From: Sabethes cyaneus
Lineage: Eukaryota > Arthropoda > Insecta > Diptera > Culicidae
DNA: 64,000 bases
NCBI RefSeq assembly: GCF_943734655.1
Contig: NC_071353.1
Location: 156,192,179-156,256,178, forward strand
Reading direction: 5' to 3'
Part shown: positions 59,601 through 64,000 of the stretch, piece after piece
How positions within the stretch are numbered: the first letter of the stretch is position 1
Layout: each line of letters opens with the position of its first letter
The notes under the pieces: generated by a model
Databases searched by the model: none
What the model was told of the DNA's origin: nothing
The model's input: the letters and a program-made list of their open reading frames with translations, nothing else
Translations under genes and position numbers: made by a program

Positions 59601-61396
59601 TGGGCCGATTTTGGTCGGGTTTAAGCCGACTTTAAAATTAGTGACGATTTCATTCGGATTTGAGTCCACCTTGGAGACGACTTGGTGGATCTGGGTCCGA
59701 CTTTAATCTGACTTTAAAGTCGAGGGCGATTTTACTCAGATTTCGGACCAGTTTTAGTTGCATTTGAAGCCCATTTGAGCCCGATTTTGAATTGAAACCG
59801 GAATAAATTGGAATTTGGGTCTACTTTTAACCGTTTTCAGCCCAAATCAGGCCACTTGGATCAGATTTAGGATCAATTTTGGTTCCGACTTTGTTCCGAA
59901 TTAAAAGACGGCGTCGATTTCAGACGGATTTGGGACCGATTTAAGTCGGATTTGAGGCAGATTTTGTTTTCACTTTACTCCGATTTTAAAGACGGCATTT
60001 CGAGCCAATTTAAGTCAGACTTCGGACCAATTGGTGTTGGATTTGGAACCGATTTTATTCGGATTATAAACCGATATTAAACCCACTAGCGGTTTCAGTC
60101 GAATTTGGGACTGATTTCAATCCGATTTGAGGTCAATTCACGAGTCTGATTTGAAGCTAATTTTCTTCGGATTTAGGACCGATTTGAGTCCGCCTTGAGG
60201 ACGACTGGGTGGATTTGGGTCGGACTTTAATCCGACTTTAAATACGAGAGCGATTTCTCTCAGATTCCCGTCCCATTTTAGTTGCATTTGAAGCCCATTT
60301 AAGTCTGATTTGAGTTGAAACCGATATGAGTCAAATTTTGGTCCTCTTTAATCGATCTTTAAGCCGTTTTCAGACTAGATTTTGGATCAATTTTGGTTGG
60401 ACTTTGCTCCTGGTTAAAAGTCGATGTCGATTTCAATCGAATTTAGCGTCGGTATAATAGGATTAGTGAGTGACCAATTTAATTTGGTTTTCAAGTCGTA
60501 TTTGTGGCTGATTTGAGTCAGATTTGGGACCGATTTGGGGTTGGACTTTAAAGACGCTGGTATTAGCAGCGAATGACCATTTAACGATTAAAACCCCGTT
60601 AATAATAAATGACGGTGGCGATTTTAGCAACCTAACGTTCTTGGAATTAAAGATGATTTTTAGTGGCTTGATCTATGTCCGGTTTAAGTAATTAATCGAA
60701 CTTTCAAAAAAGCAAAAGCACGAAAAAGGACTTCTTCTTAGGCTTCTACACACCCTCCCCCTTTTTTGAAGAAATCTGCTTTATCGACTCCACTTGAAAG
60801 AATAAAGTGCGAAATACAGTAAAACACTTGGATGATATCACAATATATCAAAAGCCTGGTCGTAGGCCTTACTTTTTATGTCTCCAAATCGGACCGAGTA
60901 AGTCGGTCCATTATTTTTTTCCTCAAATCAACCCGACACCAAACACTTCCAAAGCACAACTACATACCACATACCTTCCGACACCCCTACGCCCACCAAC
61001 TAACTATGATACTGACCGCCCCGTGACCTGCCGAACGCTGCTAGCGATCTGTTTTCACCTACACCTAGATTTTTCATCAACAGATCACGAGAGAACCTGT
61101 CGACGAATCGCAGCCGGGACTACCCGCGGGACAGCATGGCCGTCCGGGATGGCTCCGAGATGGTCGTGTCGGACGTGTGCGTCAAGGGCGAGAAGAAACG
61201 GCACCACCACCATCACCACAAGAGCAACCACCGGGGAGACGACGGCGGACGCCGGACCGGAGCCGGCATCGACGAGCGACCGGGCGACCGGGGCCGGCCC
61301 AGCCACCGGGACAGCAGTAGTGACTTTCGGGAGCCTAACATCATGGGTAGCGGAAACGGAAATGGACGCGGCCGGAGCGACCACCGACACTATTGA
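24103..61396 (+). CDS. Selectin-like C-type lectin (furrowed/CG9095, CTLSE family), gene-level entry, 5' end missing
   Basis: Join 24103..24315, 37456..38097, 38165..38344, 38404..39595, 42616..42918, 61084..61396 gives 946 residues without the N-terminal exon. Order: FTP domain, C-type lectin domain, three sushi domains with four Cys each, a Ser/Thr/Pro/Gly-rich stalk, a transmembrane helix (LGAIVALGAFGGFVFLAAVI onward) and a basic RS-rich cytoplasmic tail. In flies this architecture belongs to furrowed/CG9095, and in mosquitoes to the CTLSE lectins, which are cell-surface adhesion-type molecules. Introns 1-3 are phase 1 and the tail introns phase 2, and every junction keeps frame. The first visible exon starts inside a codon, so the signal-peptide exon lies upstream and was not found. 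Two shorter tails are possible (see separate entries). Furrowed itself has many more sushi repeats, so a CG9095-type orthologue is preferred. Confidence 0.85.
24316..25141 (+). other. Lectin intron, unique part
   Basis: Contains a (GTC)n/(ATC)n tract near 24470-24500. A 130-codon minus-strand open frame (24652-25044) has no recognisable domain and is not called. Nothing else seen. Confidence 0.4.
25142..26983. mobile_element. Large foldback element, 1.84 kb, with nested MITE
   Basis: Left terminus TTGCGGTTAAACGGCATGTC is an exact inverse of the right terminus GACATGCCGTTTAACCGCAA. Arms extend about 430-460 bp (25142-25600 and 26555-26983) at good identity; for example ACCCCTCAAATCATATTTC near 25410 mirrors GAAATATGATTTGAGGGGT near 26707. 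No protein-coding frame. A Harbinger-like MITE is inserted in the loop. Confidence 0.75.
25714..26195. mobile_element. PIF/Harbinger-like (Tourist-type) MITE
   Basis: Ends are GGCCATTGCAAAT and ATTTGTAATGGCC, inverted, flanked by TAA on both sides (25711-13, 26196-98). A 3 bp TAA/TTA target and GGCC termini are typical of PIF/Harbinger. Poly-C/G patches lie just inside both ends. A partial second copy starts at 33994. Confidence 0.7.
26984..27626. other. Intronic spacer with a small palindromic element
   Basis: ATAGTATCCAAACAGAACG near 27300 and CGTTCTGTTTGGATACTAT near 27382 are exact inverted ends of an element of about 100 bp. The rest is unremarkable. Confidence 0.55.
27300..27400. mobile_element. 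~100 bp inverted-repeat element
   Basis: Perfect 19 bp terminal inverted repeats enclose a T-rich core. It is non-coding. The target duplication is uncertain. Confidence 0.5.
27627..27998. mobile_element. pogo/Tigger-like MITE, TA-flanked
   Basis: Ends CAGGGATACCTCGATATAAG and its inverse CTTATATCGAGGTATCCCTG, with TA on both sides (27625-26, 27999-28000). The subterminal motif CTCGATATAAGACAA is repeated several times near each end, as in pogo/Tigger-type elements. 372 bp, non-coding. Confidence 0.8.
28001..28963. other. Intronic spacer with poly-C and retroelement-tail-like text
   Basis: Contains a C-homopolymer at about 28300-28321. A segment near 28355-28410 (GAAGATACAGTCCAGAAGTT, then GGAGCTATGGCGGAACATAC) resembles the one near 30855-30895. 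No gene. Confidence 0.4.
28964..30227 (+). mobile_element. Degenerate ITmD37E-type Tc1/mariner transposon
   Basis: The terminal inverted repeats TAAGGCTTGTTCGCGACAAA and TTTGTCGCGAAAAAGCCTTA nearly match, and TA flanks both ends (28962-63, 30228-29). Between them lies a broken transposase. The second catalytic Asp and the Glu of PIERYWA are separated by 37 residues, giving DD37E. That spacing defines the ITmD37E group described from mosquitoes. Confidence 0.85.
29118..29981 (+). pseudogene. ITmD37E transposase pseudogene
   Basis: Starts at ATG 29118. Codon 10 is a stop (29145-47), another stop is at 29463-65, and the frame shifts around 29545-29650. Recognisable parts in order are an N-terminal paired-type helix-turn-helix (LRKLVKKFGFPPSTIHSVLK), a second HTH region, MDDETYV with the first catalytic Asp, and the C-terminal DD37E segment ending PIERYWALVKREL. 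The gene cannot make an intact transposase. Confidence 0.85.
30230..31491. other. Intronic spacer
   Basis: No gene recognised. The stretch 30830-30905 (CCAAGTTTGGTGAAGATCGG, then GTTATGGTGGAACATACATA) looks like the 3' tail type of non-LTR retroelements and resembles 28355-28410. Confidence 0.35.
31492..31570 (-). repeat. tRNA-like head of a SINE (tRNA pseudogene-like)
   Basis: On the minus strand a perfect 7 bp acceptor stem (GCCTCTC / GAGAGGC) encloses an anticodon-type arm CTGGT-CTAACAA-GCCAG (loop CTAACAA, AAC in the anticodon position) and a TTCGAAT T-loop with box B. The T-stem is mostly unpaired, so a working tRNA is unlikely. The sequence continues to about 31400 as a SINE-like body resembling 8440-8500. 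Confidence 0.55.
31575..32039. other. Intronic spacer
   Basis: Nothing recognised. Confidence 0.3.
32040..33000. repeat. Array G-type segment (AATTTCAAGTCC)
   Basis: CAATTTCAAGTC / CAATTTCATGTC steps as in the long array at 43.96-53.76 kb. A unique stretch of about 300 bp (32530-32850) interrupts it. Confidence 0.65.
33060..33850. repeat. Array I: purine-rich ~11 bp array
   Basis: Steps such as GAAAACGAAAC, AAAACGGATAA, CAAACCGGGAT, AAAAGGAAAAC. In reverse complement it resembles array D. The Phe-rich minus-strand frame of 209 codons (33193-33822) is a composition artefact. Confidence 0.6.
33994..34788. mobile_element. Second, truncated Harbinger-like MITE copy, split by an insertion
   Basis: Begins GGCCATTGCAAATAATTT after a TTA and follows 25714-26010 closely, except for an extra block at 34118-34614. 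The right terminus is missing; a Helitron-like element abuts at 34789. Confidence 0.65.
34118..34614. mobile_element. 497 bp insertion with short terminal inverted repeats
   Basis: Absent from the sister copy at 25836, which reads through as CAATTGTCTGTG. Here CAATTG occurs on both sides (34112-17, 34615-20) and the insert runs from GGTATTTT to AAATACC. This gives a 6 bp (or 5 bp) target duplication and 7-9 bp inverted ends. No coding frame; superfamily undetermined. Confidence 0.7.
34789..36193 (+). mobile_element. Helitron-like non-autonomous element, copy 1
   Basis: Starts TC (TCTATACCTATAAAAATGG) after an A and ends CTAG (GGGTCAGCTAG) before a T, the Helitron termini and A/T target. A stem ACACATT/AATGTGT lies about 25-40 bases before the end. 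Contains (CTGT)n near 34812 and several internal repeats of about 145 bp (shared phrase ATAACTCGAAAACTAATCAA). Confidence 0.7.
36194..36306. other. AT-rich spacer with a G-type remnant
   Basis: AATAAATAATT-type sequence, then array G-like steps. No gene. Confidence 0.3.
36307..36414. mobile_element. Palindromic ~108 bp MITE, copy 2 of 5
   Basis: CCCAAGTAACAATGTGAGTT at the left, inverted AACCCAAAATGTTACTAGGG at the right. Same family as 9412. Confidence 0.75.
36415..37455 (+). promoter_or_regulatory. GC-rich intronic block before the lectin exon; possible regulatory region
   Basis: From about 36800 to 37390 the intron turns GC-rich (GCCGCCGC, GGGCGGCGGAGG, a (CAG/CTG)n stretch at 37243-37270, and GCGCGCGCGAGCGCGC near 37377). 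It has open frames in all phases that look compositional. Such a block may be an enhancer or an alternative promoter/5' exon. The branch/acceptor region TTTTTTTTGTTGTTCAAG ends at 37455. Confidence 0.3.
37456..38097 (+). CDS. Lectin gene exon: end of FTP domain and whole C-type lectin domain
   Basis: Acceptor TTCAAG at 37455, donor GTAAGT at 38098, phase 1 at both ends. The first part (VVRVGNN, ICNRF, PLFLPCNPP, LSICEAFVY) completes the FTP fold. From about 37690 a C-type lectin domain follows (CPAFRD, GKCYIFY, DALAFCRSRGGTL, QYWMGA, WKWIGG, DEDCARY, WLWSDTNC, NFICQH) with the expected six cysteines of the long form. The sugar-specificity loop reads NLPGGDED instead of EPN or QPD, and WND is replaced by WSD. 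Confidence 0.92.
38165..38344 (+). CDS. Lectin gene exon: sushi domain 1
   Basis: Flanked by a 67 bp intron (acceptor TTTGCAG) and a 59 bp intron (donor GTAAGG at 38345); phase 1 on both sides, so it is a cassette-compatible exon. Encodes one complete sushi/CCP module (ACGRPE, VVEYSCDEGHLLVG, RTCLETG, FPPVCK). Confidence 0.92.
38404..39599 (+). CDS. Lectin gene exon: sushi 2-3, stalk, transmembrane helix, optional stop
   Basis: Sushi 2 (IECGLPASIPHG to PPPRCE) and sushi 3 (IECEPLP to LPKCVE) are followed by about 230 residues rich in Thr, Pro, Ser and Gly, including a run of twelve Thr near 39185-39220. A hydrophobic helix (about 39500-39590) then ends in VVRR. Reading on gives TGA at 39597-39599. 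A splice donor, AAG|GTGATT, uses bases 39596-97 and removes that stop, giving phase 2 and exact frame match to exon 42616. Thus the exon ends at 39595 in the long form and at 39599 in the short form. Confidence 0.9.
39600..41034 (+). other. 3' untranslated region of the short form / intron of the long form
   Basis: A/C-rich, CAA-rich sequence with short open frames only. No clear coding exon. A TCAG acceptor at 41031-41034 leads into the candidate alternative tail exon. Confidence 0.4.
41035..41854 (+). CDS. Candidate alternative terminal exon of the lectin gene
   Basis: Open for 273 codons from a TCAG acceptor. Entry phase is 2, exactly what the donor at 39595 supplies, so it would add a cytoplasmic tail of about 273 residues after the membrane helix. 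The tail is rich in Ser, Thr, Asn and Pro, has a run of eight or more Asn near 41600 and a basic middle (RQRLTEKPLSVLGRLFRSG). It ends VDDYYCNTDSQVSL, with two adjacent tyrosines and a hydrophobic C-terminus that could be a class II PDZ ligand. The length, GC-rich codon use and phase fit support coding, but the polypyrimidine tract is weak. The frame's first ATG (40964) would instead make it a separate ORF, which is less likely. Confidence 0.45.
41855..42615 (+). other. Lectin intron between the two tail exons
   Basis: Low-complexity CCA/CAA-rich sequence; polypyrimidine tract and ACCATTGCAG acceptor at 42615. No gene otherwise. Confidence 0.45.
42616..42918 (+). CDS. Lectin gene exon: cytoplasmic tail part 1
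   Basis: Acceptor TTGCAG at 42615, donor GTGAGT at 42919, phase 2 at both ends. Encodes a Ser-rich stretch, then LNRYYRQAWENLHES, an Asn/Gly/Ser-rich linker, LKRKETMDAPPPSRSRSREN and further RS dipeptides. The Tyr pair with Trp could be a trafficking or signalling motif. The exon joins in frame with both 39595 and 61084. Confidence 0.8.
43232..43350. mobile_element. Palindromic MITE, copy 3 of 5 (diverged)
   Basis: CGGTAATAGTTTGGGTTTTA at the left and inverted TAAAATCCAATTCCTGTTAC at the right. More diverged than the other copies. Confidence 0.55.
43595..43700. mobile_element. Palindromic ~108 bp MITE, copy 4 of 5
   Basis: CCCGAGTAACAATTTCGGTT at the left, inverted AACTTAAATTGTTACTTAGG at the right. 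Confidence 0.7.
45286..47681 (-). mobile_element. Helitron-like non-autonomous element, copy 2, with internal ~145 bp tandem repeats
   Basis: Read on the minus strand it starts TCTATACCTATAAAG after A and ends TAAGCTAG before T, as in copy 1. About a dozen units of 140-170 bp fill the inside (shared phrase TTGCTTGATTAGTTCTCGAG, followed by an A/T stretch and a poly-C patch). A (GACA)n tract lies at 47614-47658 near the 5' end. Internal open frames are repeat artefacts. Confidence 0.75.
48250..48475. other. Non-array patch inside array G
   Basis: Unique text (GAGAGACATTAAGGGGCTAA, later GGGGGCTGCAAATAGCAG) with no clear terminal repeats. It marks the start of the block duplicated from 43965. 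Possibly an old insertion. Confidence 0.4.
52816..53346. mobile_element. piggyBac-type MITE
   Basis: TTAA on both sides (52812-15, 53347-50) with ends CCCTCTAACG and CGTTAGAGGG. The TTAA target and CCCT terminus are piggyBac hallmarks. The 531 bp interior has only a 60-codon open frame without recognisable transposase motifs. Confidence 0.85.
54517..57263 (-). mobile_element. Degenerate LOA/R1-group non-LTR retrotransposon
   Basis: Minus-strand translation gives reverse-transcriptase motifs in order: FKSPGLDGIYPVLLQ (near 56290), WREVRVIFIPKAGKRD, AAFLDIEGAFDNAF (near 55890), RGYPQGGVLPPMLW and GFADDI (FADD box at 55634-55645). In-frame stops and frameshifts occur throughout, so it is dead. 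AATCCAACTTTAAGCCGTTTT-like sequence on both sides (54496-54516 and 57264-57284) may be a 21 bp target duplication, though the host array repeats this motif. A (CATA)n tract lies at 57247-57263. Confidence 0.75.
55600..56730 (-). pseudogene. Reverse-transcriptase pseudogene of the LINE
   Basis: Contains the fingers, palm A (LDIEGAFDNAF) and palm C (FADD) motifs, with at least two in-frame stops between 55830 and 56010. The upstream segment with NKAKATSDWTNYRECLTEYN (56515-56724) is the typical RT-leading helix region of this group. Confidence 0.75.
58262..58369. mobile_element. Palindromic ~108 bp MITE, copy 5 of 5
   Basis: CCCAAGCAACAATGTGAGTT at the left, inverted ACCCAAATTGTTACTTGGG at the right, inserted in array H. 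Confidence 0.75.
60600..61083 (+). other. Lectin intron end
   Basis: Non-repetitive sequence leading to the acceptor TTTTTCATCAACAG at 61083. No gene. Confidence 0.45.
61084..61396 (+). CDS. Lectin gene terminal exon: cytoplasmic tail part 2
   Basis: Completes an Arg codon with the previous exon and continues SRENLSTNRSRDYPRDSMAV, a short hydrophobic patch, then HHHHHH and a Gly/Arg/Asp-rich end closing SDHRHY and TGA (61394-96). The RSREN...RSRD motif duplicates that at the end of exon 42616-42918, supporting the join. Strongly charged and probably disordered. Confidence 0.8.
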
Positions 61397-63350
61397 CCCC
61401 GTCGAATGGTAATCACTATCAGAATAGAAGGACGACAGCGCAAGGGTTTCGAGCACCAGATGAGTCCCCTGTTGGAGGGACTTTGCTAGGACTTTTTCAT
61501 TCTCTTATCTAGTTTCTTTTCTTGTTCCATTTCAAAATTCGGCTCATCACTCCTCGAACTATTCCCATTTGTTGTATGTATTTATTTGTCATTTTGTCAA
61601 CCTTCATTAGTTAGTAAGCCTTCTCGGGAGAACCCTTATTCAGCCGAAGACGCAGATAAAAATCTACCACGTTAGCGAGTAAGCAATTCGATAGTCAAGA
61701 CTCGAACTTTGTCAATTTACTGTGACTCACACATCATGACAGAACAGAGCAAAAAAAAAACGAACTACACTGAAAGAAATTTTCTTCTTACTTTGATTGT
61801 GATTTACCATTCACAGCAAACATGTAGCTTAGAACCGCTTAATTTTTTTTTATTTCAATTCATGACACATGACAGATGGAAAATTTCTTTCAGATCGGCT
61901 TTCCTGCTTTTTTCCGGGTTCAATCTTGACCGCGTCGAAACCTGCGATTCGAAAAAAAAATCCGCCTCAGATGTTTAGACACGGTCGACACAGTTCCCCC
62001 CACCAAACTAAAAAAAACCTATTCTACTCTTTCCCCATGTCATAACCCGCAGCTTCGTTAAAAATTTCGCGTTTAGAACTCGTTAAATTATTATTATTAT
62101 TATTATTATTATTACTGTTCGTTCCGTTGTTTTTAGTTTTTTACTTCGATTTCCTTATTATCGTTACGATTCTAACACACACACATTGTTATCGACTTTC
62201 GTTTTTTGTTATCAATAACCGAGTAAGGTTTCGCTTCTCTCAAAGAGTGTTGTGTAGAAATAGGAGAAAAATAAAGCAATCCCCCTGTCACCGTGTTTTT
62301 CCGTGCACGAAAAAGAGGAAACACAGAGGGAGAAGAAAAAAATCTTGTTTAAGGAAAACATACGTGTAGCTTGTAAGAAAACGAAAGAAAGAAAAAAAAA
62401 CCACGAACAAAGATTAGGGAAATGAAATTTAGACGAAATATGAAACAAACATTGATGAAACCGTAGTTGCAATATTCAGTTCTAGTGGACGACCGTGAGA
62501 ATAGGAGGAAAAATAAAAGAATTTTGACCTTTGTTTTTAAGTTAGGTTTAATTGCGCGAGGAACAGGAAACAAGAACGAGAACGACAACCGAGCAGCTTG
62601 TTGGAACAGTCAGCCAGCCAGCAGGTGCCATTCACAAGGCCCTAACTTCCACACTCTGCTGTTGCTGTTTCTGTAGGTAAGACTGTTTCGTTTTGAGTGT
62701 TTTGTACAGGTTTTTGGCAACCTTCAGCGCCCCTGATTCCCAGACGAGGTCAACTCTTCAGTAGGGAGGGGACCAAACGCAGGAACAGTTTTTGCATTTC
62801 ATTTTGATGTTTAATAAACATATAATCGATTAGAGAAAAATTCAAAGTAGATAGAAGCTTCTCGTTACGACAATACGTAACAGTTTGTCGAAACGGAGAG
62901 GAAAAAGCGCGCTCAAGTACGTTGTAAACATTTGACTATATTATTATTAAAACAATGACAAGCAAACAATTCAATGTATGTTAATCGTTATGCAAACTAA
63001 CACACACCCAAAAACATACACACACACACACGAACACACTGGACGCTATAGAAAAGTGACGTTTCTTCGTTAGTTAGATTATTCCGTTAGTGTTAAACAA
63101 TTGAATGGCAGCTAAACTAAAAGTTACTAAAGCAAACAAAAAAAAAGAGACGCAATCAGTTAAGGTGGCTCCAACCAATGTTTTGCATTGACAAATGCAT
63201 AAAATACATTAATATACATATGATAGAACACAGATAATGAAAAGCTGTCGCTTTCCACCAGCTGGAAAGAGTAGTATTTGTCACCATTCAGTTACGCCAG
63301 TGGAAGCAGGATAAAGAAAACGATGTAAATAGTAATCATATTTAATAAAT
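61397..63350 (+). other. Probable 3' untranslated region of the lectin gene
   Basis: No long open frame. Contains (TTA)n at 62087-62115 and (CA)n at 63015-63031. AATAAA signals at 62270, 62512, 62813 and 63344 suggest multiple cleavage sites. The exact end is unknown. Confidence 0.5.
62813..62818 (+). terminator. Candidate poly(A) signal AATAAA
   Basis: AATAAA in TTTAATAAACA, about 1.4 kb after the stop codon. It is one of four candidates; the 63344-63349 site is the last. Confidence 0.35.
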
Positions 63351-63871
63351 AATGAAAAATAGTGAAAAACAAAACGTTCAATTTAGTCCGAAATTCAACT
63401 TCGCTTTGCCAGTCTCTTTAATTTCTAATTTTTTTTAATATGTAATGGTAAAACTTATAAAAATCTAGAGTCACTTCAACCCTCAAATCATAAAGTCAAG
63501 AAAAATTATTATGTTAGGGTGTACCGTAAAGTACCGTTAATATCTGTAGCCAAGGATGGTTCGATCACTTTGACTCAATTTTGATTCATTTGACAGTACC
63601 ATCTCGGCCGTACAAAATTTGTTAAAGTGATATAGAGAATTTATATACAGCACAGTAGCTAGTTTGAAAATAAAGTGTCGTAAAAGATACAACAATAAAA
63701 GTGCTGACGCGTACATCCACATATGTTAAGCGGGAAGATAACGAAGAACCGTGTACGAACCTTTTATGAATTCGAATGGTATACAAACCATTGAAACCCG
63801 TTCAGAACTGGCAGTTATTAGCGCACGAAATCTCATTATTTCGTGCCGCTCGACTGCCCTTAAATTTTGAC

Positions 63872-63928
63872 ATGACACCCTACGTCAAAATATTCATGCA
63901 CGCTCCCACTAACGAATTCTCGCACAAG
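63872..63928 (+). CDS. Candidate first coding exon of a downstream gene
   Basis: ATG at 63872 opens 19 codons that end at a consensus donor AAG|GTAAGTGG (63929), phase 0. The peptide MTPYVKIFMHAPTNEFSHK is not recognised. The rest would lie beyond the window. Confidence 0.2.
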
Positions 63929-64000
63929 GTAAGTGGATGTACATTTTCATGCTTTTATTAATTTATCTTTTAACGCACATTTGTATCATCCCCTAAATCA

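Larger units (their letters stand above)
53790..60600. repeat. Array H: GATTTGAGTCG-type degenerate array, 11 bp steps
   Basis: Successive 11-mers such as GATTTGAGTCG, GATTTGGGACC, GATTTTATTCG, GACTTTAATCC, GACTTTAAAGC. It is interrupted by a LINE (54517-57263) and a MITE (58262-58369). A 2.43 kb higher-order copy relates 57600-57960 to 60050-60390. Confidence 0.85.

Overview
The window is animal nuclear DNA, most likely from a mosquito (Culicidae). The case rests on a dead Tc1/mariner-superfamily transposase with DD37E spacing (the ITmD37E type known from mosquitoes), a LOA/R1-group LINE, abundant TA-, TAA- and TTAA-flanked MITEs, and a selectin-like lectin of the dipteran furrowed/CG9095 (mosquito CTLSE) type with 59-67 bp introns beside 13-18 kb introns. 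The species assignment is inference.

One gene dominates the + strand. It is a type I membrane protein with a fucolectin/tachylectin-4/pentraxin (FTP) domain, a C-type lectin domain, three sushi/CCP domains, a Thr/Pro-rich stalk, a transmembrane helix and a choice of cytoplasmic tails. Exons are at 24103-24315, 37456-38097, 38165-38344, 38404-39595 (or to a stop at 39599), then either 42616-42918 plus 61084-61396, or possibly a terminal exon at 41035-41854. The signal-peptide exon was not found and lies upstream. A second gene, an F-box/LRR protein of 443 residues with one 65 bp intron, is on the minus strand at 11843-10447. A 19-codon candidate first exon of another gene is at the right edge (63872-63928).

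Roughly half of the window is degenerate short-unit tandem array: A (2.9-7.06 kb, AATTT/GGAC type), B (7.84-10.1 kb, purine rich), C (12.06-18.35 kb, AACTGAAACTG type), D (18.35-19.33 and 22.66-23.1 kb, pyrimidine rich), G (32.0-33.0 and 43.96-53.76 kb, AATTTCAAGTCC type), I (33.06-33.85 kb, purine rich) and H (53.8-60.6 kb, GATTTGAGTCG type). Sequences differ, but nearly all step at about 11 (10-12) bp, close to a DNA helical turn, and several carry kb-scale higher-order duplications.

Mobile DNA sits in and between the arrays: two large foldback elements (1.5-2.9 and 25.1-27.0 kb), a PIF/Harbinger-like MITE (25714-26195) and a second copy (from 33994) split by another insertion, a pogo-like MITE (27627-27998), a dead ITmD37E (28964-30227), a tRNA-like SINE head (31492-31570), two Helitron-like elements (34789-36193 and 45286-47681), a five-copy palindromic MITE family of about 108 bp, a piggyBac-type MITE (52816-53346), a LINE (54517-57263), and a TA-flanked MITE whose inside has become a 3 kb satellite (19520-22660).

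The observations most worth following are (1) the shared ~11 bp periodicity of unrelated arrays around one gene, (2) the MITE-satellite whose 813 bp duplications span the transposon/host junction, and (3) the lectin splice donor that overlaps a stop codon and offers alternative cytoplasmic tails.
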